The notes under the pieces were generated by a model that saw nothing but the letters and a program-made list of their open reading frames with translations, ran no database searches and was not told the origin of the DNA. From NCBI GenBank assembly GCA_944390875.1, contig CALXRO010000018.1, forward strand, positions 1-5,913: a stretch of DNA of 5,913 bases, written 5' to 3'. The position numbers and the translations under genes were made by a program. The first letter of the stretch is position 1. The number at the start of each line of letters is the position of its first letter. This document shows, one piece after another, positions 1 through 5,913 of the stretch. The DNA comes from an uncultured Rickettsiales bacterium. Lineage in GTDB: Bacteria; Pseudomonadota; Alphaproteobacteria; Rickettsiales; UBA1997.

Positions 1-2187
1 ATCTTTTTGACCTGTTATACTTATATCAAAGTTGCTATAATTATCAGTATTTGAATCATCACTATTATTATCAATAATAGTCTTTATATATTCCGGTTTA
101 AAGCCTTGTCTATTTATGAATTCGACAACTCTTTCAACTTCATCGTCAGAAACAAAAGGACCGTGTGCTCTATTTATTTTACCACCATTTGGCATATATA
201 ACATGTCACCCATACCTAAAAGTTGTTCTGCACCTTGTTCGCCCAATATAACCTTACTGTCAATTCTAGAACTAACTAAGAAACTTATTCTACTAGGAAA
301 ATTGGCCTTTATTACGCCAGTTATTATGTCAACTGAAGGTCTTTGTGTTGCCATTATTATATGTATACCAGCAGCTCTTGCCATTTGCGCTATTCTTTGT
401 ATTAATGCTTCGATATCCTTACCAGCTGTTATCATAAGATCAGCCATTTCATCAACTATTACAACAATAAAAGGTAGATGTTTTGTTTCTAATTCTTTAC
501 TTTCATAAATAGGTTCTCCATATTCATCATAACCAACTAATGTTTTACTAATTAGTTTTGTATTATTATTAATGGCTTGATCAATTTTTTCATTATAACC
601 ATATATATTTCTTACACCAAGACTTGACATGGTTCTATAACGATTTTCCATTTCGTTAACAACCCATTTTAAAGAAAGAACTGCTTTTTTTGGATCTGTC
701 ACAACAGGAGTTAAAAGATGAGGAATACCTTCATATACAGATAACTCAAGCATTTTTGGATCTATCATTATCATCTTACATTCATCATAAGTAAATTTAT
801 AAAGTAATGATAATATCATCGTATTTATTGAAACTGATTTACCTGAACCTGTGGTACCTGCTATTAATAGATGTGGCGCCTTTGCCAAATCCATTACAAC
901 TGGATCTCCTGCAATATTTGAACCTAAAACTATTGGTAAAGCATAACTGCTGTTTTTATAATCACTACTTTCAAAAATATCTCTCAAAAAAATAGTATTT
1001 CTTTGTTTATTTGGTAATTCTATACCAACAACATTTCTTTCTGGTATCACTGATATTCTTGTTGATTTTACCTTTAAATTTCTAGCGATATCATCAGCAC
1101 AACCAACTATTCTTGAAGATTTTGTGCCTGCAGATGGTTCAAACTCATGTAAAGTTATAATTGGCCCAGCTTTTACACTTATTATTTTTCCAGTTATTTT
1201 ATATTCGTGCAATACCCTTATTAAGTTTGATGCCTGTTCTTTTAATTCTTCTTTTGTTAATGTTATACTTTTATTATTTGAAGAATTTAGTAAATCTAAA
1301 GTAGGTAATTTAAATTTATTTCCAAATAATTTATTTACACTTTTCCCTGAAAAAATTGAAGACAATATTCCATTATTTTTTGGTTTATTTTTTATATCAT
1401 CTATATTAAAATTATCGTCTGATATTTTATTATTTACATTTGTTATATATTTTTCAAGATCTTGAATTTTTTTGTTTTGATTTTTTATTAAATCTTGATA
1501 TTTTTCTCTTTCAATTTTATGTCTATTGAAAAATTTATATATTTTTGAAAAAAATGATTTAAATTTTCTTTTTATAATTTTAGGGATTAAAAGACTTCCT
1601 ATTTTTAGAATAAAAATAAATTGTATTTTAACTAGATATTTACAAAATATAAAAATTTTTTTTAAACAAATTAAAAAAATTTTATAGTTAAATTCAAAAA
1701 CTATATAAGCTGATACAAAACATGATAATATATATAAAGGAATTAGAAATTTTTCTGGTGTTAAAAATAATAGACTATTCACATAGTAACCCATGGCTCC
1801 TCCCCAATCTTCATAACCCCATGGATTTTTCCAATGAAAGACTTTTGAACAAAAACCACATGTTGACAATAAGAATAGAATTATACTTATTATTTTTATG
1901 TATACGTTATATTTTTTTTCCTTAGATCTAAAATGGTCAAAACTTACTTTTATAAATATTAATATTATAAATATCGCAACAAATCCAAATAACTGTATTA
2001 GTAAATCAGATACGTATGCTCCAATTTTGCCGCATTTGTTAAATATCAAATCTGTTGTTGTTGCGGTATTAAACGACGGATCAAACTCGTTGTAGGTTAT
2101 AATTGCTATTGTTACAAATATTGCTAAGAATGAATATAAAATACCTAAAAATATTTCAAATAATCTATCTAAATCTATCTTATTCAT
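1..2187 (-). CDS. ftsK: DNA translocase FtsK, 3' end outside window
   Basis: Septum-anchored, ATP-driven double-stranded DNA pump that clears chromosome termini during division and supports XerCD dimer resolution. In view are 729 uninterrupted codons from ATG at 2187; an in-frame stop just upstream (2203-2205) fixes this start, and a weak GGA lies six bases before it. Residues 1-170 carry four hydrophobic helices (about 12-31, 60-80, 95-112, 149-168), with the family's DPSFNTAT loop after the first and a WGGAMG loop before the fourth. A Lys/Ile/Phe-rich linker with a short coiled-coil-like part covers about 170-290, much shorter than in E. coli FtsK. The motor starts near KLPTLDLL (about 293). 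Walker A is GTTGSGKS (444-451), Walker B is VIVDEMADL with D579/E580, and MATQRPS (612-618) is the usual sensor segment. All ATPase residues look intact. The C-terminal winged-helix gamma domain that reads KOPS would lie past the left edge, so its presence is unknown. The family call is secure. Confidence 0.97.
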   Translation of the reverse strand, partial: MNKIDLDRLFEIFLGILYSFLAIFVTIAIITYNEFDPSFNTATTTDLIFNKCGKIGAYVSDLLIQLFGFVAIFIILIFIKVSFDHFRSKEKKYNVYIKIISIILFLLSTCGFCSKVFHWKNPWGYEDWGGAMGYYVNSLLFLTPEKFLIPLYILSCFVSAYIVFEFNYKIFLICLKKIFIFCKYLVKIQFIFILKIGSLLIPKIIKRKFKSFFSKIYKFFNRHKIEREKYQDLIKNQNKKIQDLEKYITNVNNKISDDNFNIDDIKNKPKNNGILSSIFSGKSVNKLFGNKFKLPTLDLLNSSNNKSITLTKEELKEQASNLIRVLHEYKITGKIISVKAGPIITLHEFEPSAGTKSSRIVGCADDIARNLKVKSTRISVIPERNVVGIELPNKQRNTIFLRDIFESSDYKNSSYALPIVLGSNIAGDPVVMDLAKAPHLLIAGTTGSGKSVSINTMILSLLYKFTYDECKMIMIDPKMLELSVYEGIPHLLTPVVTDPKKAVLSLKWVVNEMENRYRTMSSLGVRNIYGYNEKIDQAINNNTKLISKTLVGYDEYGEPIYESKELETKHLPFIVVIVDEMADLMITAGKDIEALIQRIAQMARAAGIHIIMATQRPSVDIITGVIKANFPSRISFLVSSRIDSKVILGEQGAEQLLGMGDMLYMPNGGKINRAHGPFVSDDEVERVVEFINRQGFKPEYIKTIIDNNSDDSNTDNYSNFDISITGQKD

Positions 2188-2210
2188 AAATAATCCATTA
2201 AATTATTATT

Positions 2211-2238
2211 AGTATAATATTTTTGTTATAGATTTCAA
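2211..2238 (-). promoter_or_regulatory. Candidate sigma70-type promoter for ftsK
   Basis: Read on the minus strand, TTGAAA (2238-2233) is followed after 16 bases by TATACT (2216-2211); each differs from the housekeeping consensus by two bases or fewer. Transcription would begin near 2204, leaving a leader of about 17 bases before the ftsK ATG at 2187. This suggests ftsK can be transcribed independently of the upstream virB4-like gene. In DNA this A+T-rich, -10-like hexamers are frequent, so the support comes from the pairing, spacing and position together, not from either box alone. Confidence 0.5.
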
Positions 2239-2271
2239 TTGATGGGAATAATTTTTGTTAAGTTTTTTAAT

Positions 2272-2317
2272 TTACATTATTATATAATTTAATGTTGTTA
2301 CCTATAAAATAATGTAA
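2272..2317. repeat. Imperfect inverted repeat in virB4-ftsK spacer
   Basis: The arms 2272-2286 and 2303-2317 pair over 15 positions with one A-A mismatch (2282/2307), including an outer perfect 10-base stem (TTACATTATT against AATAATGTAA). The loop is 16 bases. It lies 11 bases past the virB4-like stop and about 35 bases upstream of the ftsK -35 box. It could be a weak mRNA 3'-end hairpin for the VirB4 gene, but the minus-strand RNA after the stem is A-rich and has no U-tract, so it is not a standard intrinsic terminator. Alternatives are a binding site for a dimeric regulator, an mRNA-stabilising stem, or chance pairing in A+T-rich DNA. Confidence 0.5.
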
Positions 2318-2327
2318 TTGTGTGTTA

Positions 2328-4850
2328 TTATCTCCTTTTATTTGCATTTTGTTTCTTTTCCTCCCATTGAATTTGTCTTTTTTCTCTTTCTTTAAGTTTT
2401 TCCTCAAATTTCATTTTATTATAAAACTTCATCATAGCAAACATAACAGGTATCCAATCACTTGGTTGGCTAGATTTTGCATATTCTTTAGCTTTTTCCA
2501 TAATATTACAATTAAGATTATTACTTGAAAGTATATTTTTTTCAGCTTCTTCCAAAAAATTAAAATCTAATGATGAAGTAACTATTTCACTTCCATGTCT
2601 TAACATAAAATTTCCTTTATCATCTCGCATTACTGACAGCACTCTTGATTCTTCTTCAGTTATATCAAATATTTTTCTCTGATATATTGTTGCTTTTACG
2701 TTTGGCAACGATATTTGTGTTGGAAATATTTTTTTCACTGAAAGTTGTATAGAACTTTTGTTATAACTATCTGCGCCACTTGTTGTCATAACTACAGCAA
2801 TATTTTTTTCATATAGTCGTTTTAGAAATTTTGCTATATTATTACCAAAATAATGATTATCAAACAACAACCAACCTTCATCTATTGCTAGTATGCTTGG
2901 ATCTCCATTGGCTTTTGAAACAATACAATGTATAATATAATCAAAAATAGTAATTTTTAATTCTTCATTATTAACAATTGTATTAAGATTAATACCAATT
3001 ATGTTATTTTCATATAAATCAACGGTTTTTTCAACATTAAATATAAAACCATAATGTTTTGGGTCTACCCATCTATTTAAACTATTACATACATTTTCAA
3101 ATTTTTCTTTCTTTGCTATGTCAAAAATATCACCTATTTTTTTTATTTTATCATAGTTTTTTGTTATTATTTCTCTTAATTTTTCTAATTCTTGATCCAT
3201 TTTTGTATTATTTTCATCCATTTGAATTAAGCCATCATCTCTAATTTTTATTATATAAAATAGCCATTCTATAGTAAAATCCATATTATTTTTATTATGT
3301 TCTAACATAAATGGATTTATATATAATTTTTCTTCAGTTTCTTTTTTTGTTATTTTATAATATTTACCCCCAAGACTATTAATGAATATTTTTGATCTAT
3401 TAGTATTATCAATGTAAATCATTTTTTTTGTCTGTTTCATAGCAGACATTAAAAATATATTCATATATCTTGTTTTTTTAAGACTTTTTGGACCTATAAA
3501 TAAAGTGTTTCCATTATCATTAACATGAAAAGAGAAAAAATAAGGCGTATTTAATGTACTACGCAACACTATCATTGAGTCTCCCCAATAATTGTCAGTT
3601 AATTTTCCTGTAGGAAAATTGAATAAAGATGTGTATGAACAAACATTATATATTGAAATAGGGTGTATTCTTTTAATAAAATTAAAATTTGCAGGTAATT
3701 GACTCCAAAATAAAGTAGGCATAAACATTTCTTCTCTAACAGCTACTAAACCAATTTTACCTAATATTGTGAATAATTTATTTATTTTCTTATTAAGGTC
3801 TTCTTTATTTTCTGATCTAACTTGTATTAAAACTTGACTTAGGCATATTCTTGACTCTTCATTTTTTTCTTTTGGTAATAATGTGTCAATTTCAGAAATT
3901 TCTGCAATATCTTGTTCTTTATTAATTGATATAATCTCAAAATATTCCATCATTTCATCATTTATAGGTTTTGGATCAGTAAAACTTATTATTTGTGTTA
4001 TAACCATTTCCTGATCTAATTGTATAAGTTTGTCTAATTGCGATAATAGTAGCATATTCCCATATTTTAAGGAAATTAAAGCTGAATATATTGATGATTT
4101 GTTATTATATATTTGTATTGTATTTCTACCATAAGCTATTTTTCTTCTTATTAAAGATTCAGATAATTCATTTACTGGTAATTTTATATTGTCTCTATCA
4201 CCATTTATTATATTTGAGAAAAATTTTAGATGTTCAGAATAATAAAATTCTCCTATTTTTTTTATACCTAATAATCTAGCTCCATAGTCTTTTAAGTCTT
4301 TTAATATTAAATCGACAGTTTTTGTTAAGATTTTATTCATCTCATTAAATTCTTTTAATCTAGAATTTTTTAACAATGAGAAATTTATTGCTTTAATTAT
4401 TTCAAAAGTTTTTGAAACTGTATTTCCAGCTGGAGAAATTATAACTGTTATATAAATCTCATTTGCAAATTGTTCATTCCAATTATAATGTTTATTCCAT
4501 TTATCCATAATAATTTTGGATATATAATCTGAATATTCTTGATTTTTTGGAACAACATCTACAGGTTTTCTAACTGTTTGAAACCAAAAATTAAGATTAT
4601 CATTTTTTGAATTTTTGATTATACTTCTACTTAAAACATCTCTTAAAAGATAAAAATTTGCTTTTCCCTTATTTGTAACAAAAGAAGGAATCTTTATTAT
4701 TTGTAAGAGCTCATTATTTTGTGTTATAATTGTTCTTTCATTATAGTAACAAGCATAAGGTATTAGATCGGCATCTATCATATTAGGTCCATTTGAACCA
4801 TATTTATTGATTTCCAAATCATTCAAAATGTTTCTTTCTATTTTTTCCAT
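2328..4850 (-). CDS. virB4: VirB4-family T4SS ATPase paralogue, degenerate P-loop
   Basis: VirB4 proteins are the largest type IV secretion ATPases; they sit at the cytoplasmic base of the channel and drive assembly and transport. This 840-residue protein has the usual length. The CagE/TrbE/VirB N-terminal domain is recognisable from LIPYACYYNERTIIT (about 29-43), with ELLQIIKI just after. The central family signature FWSQLPANF spans 381-389 and is followed by the NFPTGK and TPYFFSFHVNDNG segments that normally lead into Walker A. There the loop reads GPKSLKKT (453-460) instead of a GPxGSGKT-type loop: the glycines are lost while the Lys-Thr pair remains. Walker B is SILAIDEGW with D657/E658 kept, but the usual Ala or Phe before Trp is Gly. 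The segment normally reading ATQS is TTSGAD, losing the Gln. The C-terminus is a charged Glu/Lys/Arg tail, ending in tandem TAA stops. It fits the divergent second VirB4 (RvhB4-II-like) known in Rickettsiales, and may bind ATP poorly. No Shine-Dalgarno precedes ATG 4850; M24 (ATG at 4781) has a GGA six bases upstream and is an alternative start. Confidence 0.93.
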   Translation of the reverse strand: MEKIERNILNDLEINKYGSNGPNMIDADLIPYACYYNERTIITQNNELLQIIKIPSFVTNKGKANFYLLRDVLSRSIIKNSKNDNLNFWFQTVRKPVDVVPKNQEYSDYISKIIMDKWNKHYNWNEQFANEIYITVIISPAGNTVSKTFEIIKAINFSLLKNSRLKEFNEMNKILTKTVDLILKDLKDYGARLLGIKKIGEFYYSEHLKFFSNIINGDRDNIKLPVNELSESLIRRKIAYGRNTIQIYNNKSSIYSALISLKYGNMLLLSQLDKLIQLDQEMVITQIISFTDPKPINDEMMEYFEIISINKEQDIAEISEIDTLLPKEKNEESRICLSQVLIQVRSENKEDLNKKINKLFTILGKIGLVAVREEMFMPTLFWSQLPANFNFIKRIHPISIYNVCSYTSLFNFPTGKLTDNYWGDSMIVLRSTLNTPYFFSFHVNDNGNTLFIGPKSLKKTRYMNIFLMSAMKQTKKMIYIDNTNRSKIFINSLGGKYYKITKKETEEKLYINPFMLEHNKNNMDFTIEWLFYIIKIRDDGLIQMDENNTKMDQELEKLREIITKNYDKIKKIGDIFDIAKKEKFENVCNSLNRWVDPKHYGFIFNVEKTVDLYENNIIGINLNTIVNNEELKITIFDYIIHCIVSKANGDPSILAIDEGWLLFDNHYFGNNIAKFLKRLYEKNIAVVMTTSGADSYNKSSIQLSVKKIFPTQISLPNVKATIYQRKIFDITEEESRVLSVMRDDKGNFMLRHGSEIVTSSLDFNFLEEAEKNILSSNNLNCNIMEKAKEYAKSSQPSDWIPVMFAMMKFYNKMKFEEKLKEREKRQIQWEEKKQNANKRR

Positions 4851-4969
4851 TTTTTAAAGTAATTTATTAAATTTATAACAAAATAAGTTGATTTTTTAAT
4901 ATAAACTTATACCTTATTCATATTAGAAATAATATAGACTATTTTATAACAATCAATATTTTATTATTT
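4851..4969. promoter_or_regulatory. Divergent intergenic region, virB4-like / coiled-coil gene
   Basis: This 119-base, extremely A+T-rich gap separates two divergently transcribed genes, so it should hold both promoters. On the plus strand TATAAC (4945-4950) preceded after 16 bases by TTAGAA (4923-4928) is a weak candidate, giving a leader of only about a dozen bases. On the minus strand TATAAA (4877-4872) could be a -10 box for the VirB4 gene, with no convincing -35. A short inverted repeat, ATAAGTT (4883-4889) and AACTTAT (4904-4910), lies between them. None of these is strong; the assignment as a control region rests on gene orientation. Confidence 0.45.
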
Positions 4970-5644
4970 ATGGAAGAAGAAATAAATAATTTTTTACTAG
5001 AAAAAAAGAGTTTAATTTTTGATTCACTTGATAAACTGTCCAAGACTGCAAGTGACATAATAGTCCAGAAAAATAATAGAATACTATTTATAAATAATGA
5101 AAAACATGATTTAAATAAAAAAATAGAAAGTCTTGAGAGTATAAAAATTTCTAGGAAATTGCCAAATATTAACGAATTATTATTTATTAGAAAAAATAAT
5201 AAATTGTGTAAAAAATTAATTAAAAAAGAAATAAAAATATCAAAATTGAAGAAAGATATAATAAAAGTTAAGGAAGAATCCGAAAATAAGGATATTATTG
5301 ACGCTAAAGAAATGACAGCTTTTAAAGTTATAGCAAGAGAATTGGAAGAAAAAGAAAAAATAATAAGAAATAATAATATAATAATAGAGAAATTTGATAA
5401 AGAACGACAATTATTATTACAAGAAGTAGAAAATAACAGAGATAGTAAAAATATTTTAGAAGGTAAATTATCTAAATTAGAAATAAGAAATAAAGAGTTA
5501 GAAGAAATAAATAATTATCAGTTAAATACAATAAAAACACTAACTAATGAATTAAAAAATAAAAATGAAAAAATAATGGAATTAAAAGATTATTTTATAC
5601 AAATATTAGATAGTTATAACGATATTCTACAAAAGGTAAGCTAA
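4970..5644 (+). CDS. Coiled-coil protein upstream of zapA, ZauP-like candidate
   Basis: A 224-residue, Lys/Glu/Asn/Ile-rich protein with no signal peptide, no membrane segment and no enzymatic motif. It is almost wholly predicted helix by composition: a first helical stretch at about 1-60, a possible break at the only proline (P65) in SRKLPNIN, a basic patch at about 74-100, then a long regular heptad-like coiled coil from about 110 to 205, and a short hydrophobic C-terminal helix (YFIQILDSYNDIL). The stop codon abuts the ATG of the ZapA-like gene, so the two are almost certainly co-transcribed and perhaps translationally coupled. In Caulobacter, zapA is encoded with the coiled-coil partner ZauP, and together they focus the Z-ring. 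By position and architecture this is the natural counterpart, although it is longer than I would expect for ZauP, and coiled coils give weak sequence evidence of homology. ATG 4970 has no Shine-Dalgarno; no other ATG, GTG or TTG lies upstream before the in-frame TGA at 4889. Confidence 0.75.
   Translation: MEEEINNFLLEKKSLIFDSLDKLSKTASDIIVQKNNRILFINNEKHDLNKKIESLESIKISRKLPNINELLFIRKNNKLCKKLIKKEIKISKLKKDIIKVKEESENKDIIDAKEMTAFKVIARELEEKEKIIRNNNIIIEKFDKERQLLLQEVENNRDSKNILEGKLSKLEIRNKELEEINNYQLNTIKTLTNELKNKNEKIMELKDYFIQILDSYNDILQKVS
5633..5636 (+). promoter_or_regulatory. Ribosome binding site of the ZapA-like gene
   Basis: AAGG lies inside the last codons of the coiled-coil gene, eight bases before ATG 5645. 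It is the clearest Shine-Dalgarno-like match in the window and supports this ATG as the start, placed directly after the upstream TAA with no gap. Confidence 0.55.
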
Positions 5645-5913
5645 ATGCAAAAAATAGAACTTAGTATAGGAACAAATACAGCTTTTGTTAACTATAATGA
5701 TGAAAAAGAAAAAGAAAATTTGATTTTGGTTTCTAAAGAACTTAATAAAGAATATAATAAGCTTGTTATAAATATTGGTAGAGTTGATGAGACTATATTA
5801 CTTATATTTTTACTAATAAAAACAGAATCAAAAATAAATAAAATAAACTATAAAAATTCTGACGAAGTATTTGACAATGTATTAAAATCAATTGGTAAAT
5901 GGATTAATTCAGA
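5645..5913 (+). CDS. zapA: Cell division protein ZapA-like, 3' end outside window
   Basis: ZapA is a small cytoplasmic protein that dimerises and tetramerises through a long C-terminal helix and cross-links FtsZ filaments at the division ring. In view are 89 complete codons without a stop. The N-terminal part matches the family fold: a beta strand in KIELSIGTNTAFVNY (about 3-17), a short acidic turn, then a helix ENLILVSKELNKEYNKL (about 24-40), corresponding to the ZapA segment that leads to the conserved GRV region. NIGRVDETILLIFLLIKTES (43-62) matches the start of the long dimerisation helix, normally seen as a small-residue turn followed by a run of Leu/Ala before a Glu/Lys-rich coil. The remaining residues, 63-89, are charged. 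The usual family length is around 100 residues, so little should be missing. The position directly after a coiled-coil gene is the alphaproteobacterial zapA arrangement. ZapA is short and divergent, so this rests on pattern and context together. Confidence 0.78.
   Translation, partial: MQKIELSIGTNTAFVNYNDEKEKENLILVSKELNKEYNKLVINIGRVDETILLIFLLIKTESKINKINYKNSDEVFDNVLKSIGKWINS

Noticed and set aside
116..508. Plus-strand open frame of 130 residues
   Set aside because: It is the antisense shadow of the intact ftsK motor, including its Walker B; it has no ribosome binding site and no family pattern.
807..2095. Several plus-strand frames of 60-115 residues (807-995, 1124-1465, 1722-1925, 1898-2095)
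   Set aside because: All lie inside ftsK on the opposite strand; A+T-rich coding sequence yields Leu/Phe/Ile-rich antisense frames.
2213..2218. Perfect TATAAT on the plus strand
   Set aside because: No plus-strand gene lies downstream; it overlaps the minus-strand -10 box and is expected in such A+T-rich DNA.
1624..3429. Runs of eight identical bases (e.g. 3422-3429) as phase-variable or slippage sites
   Set aside because: Both genes stay in frame across them and such runs are common in genomes of this composition; they could still be sequencing-error spots.
2322..4279. Plus-strand frames 2322-2528, 3059-3244 and 4091-4279
   Set aside because: Antisense shadows of the VirB4 gene; Phe/Leu/Tyr-rich composition is the complement of Lys/Glu/Asn/Ile codons.
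2328..4850. VirB4-like gene as a pseudogene because of its P-loop
   Set aside because: The 840-codon frame is uninterrupted, of family length, and its other signatures (QLPANF, Walker B, C-terminal ITEEE region) are kept; degeneracy is confined to specific ATPase loops.
4883..4910. Seven-base inverted repeat ATAAGTT / AACTTAT as an operator
   Set aside because: About one such short repeat is expected by chance in a spacer of this size and composition; no conserved spacing supports it.

Overview
The window is very A+T-rich (roughly three quarters A+T by eye), uses TGG for Trp and carries four tightly packed protein genes. It is most consistent with a reduced-genome alphaproteobacterium of the Rickettsiales or a related intracellular lineage. 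The main arguments are a chromosomal type IV secretion ATPase VirB4 of the divergent, degenerate-P-loop kind known as a second copy in Rickettsiales, beside an alphaproteobacterial FtsK and a ZapA operon with an upstream coiled-coil partner. The genus cannot be fixed from the sequence alone.

Layout. Positions 1-2187 (minus) hold ftsK, cut by the left edge of the window. It has four N-terminal membrane helices, an unusually short linker and an intact RecA-like motor; only the C-terminal end, including the DNA-reading gamma domain, lies outside. Positions 2188-2327 are a 140-base spacer with a plausible ftsK promoter and a large imperfect inverted repeat. Positions 2328-4850 (minus) hold a complete 840-residue VirB4-family protein whose Walker A loop has lost its glycines although the Walker B acid pair survives. 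Positions 4851-4969 are a divergent control region. Positions 4970-5644 (plus) encode a 224-residue coiled-coil protein. The next gene starts at 5645 with no gap, is ZapA-like, and runs off the right edge.

How they work together. FtsK (septal DNA translocase), ZapA (FtsZ-ring bundler) and the coiled-coil protein (a candidate counterpart of Caulobacter ZauP, known as the ZapA partner encoded beside it) all point to cell division. The VirB4 paralogue sits between the two division units and belongs to another machine, the P-type/Rickettsiales vir homolog type IV secretion system. The sequence shows no functional link between the two. The most interesting points are the degenerate yet full-length VirB4 and the ZauP/ZapA-like pair in a highly reduced, A+T-rich setting.
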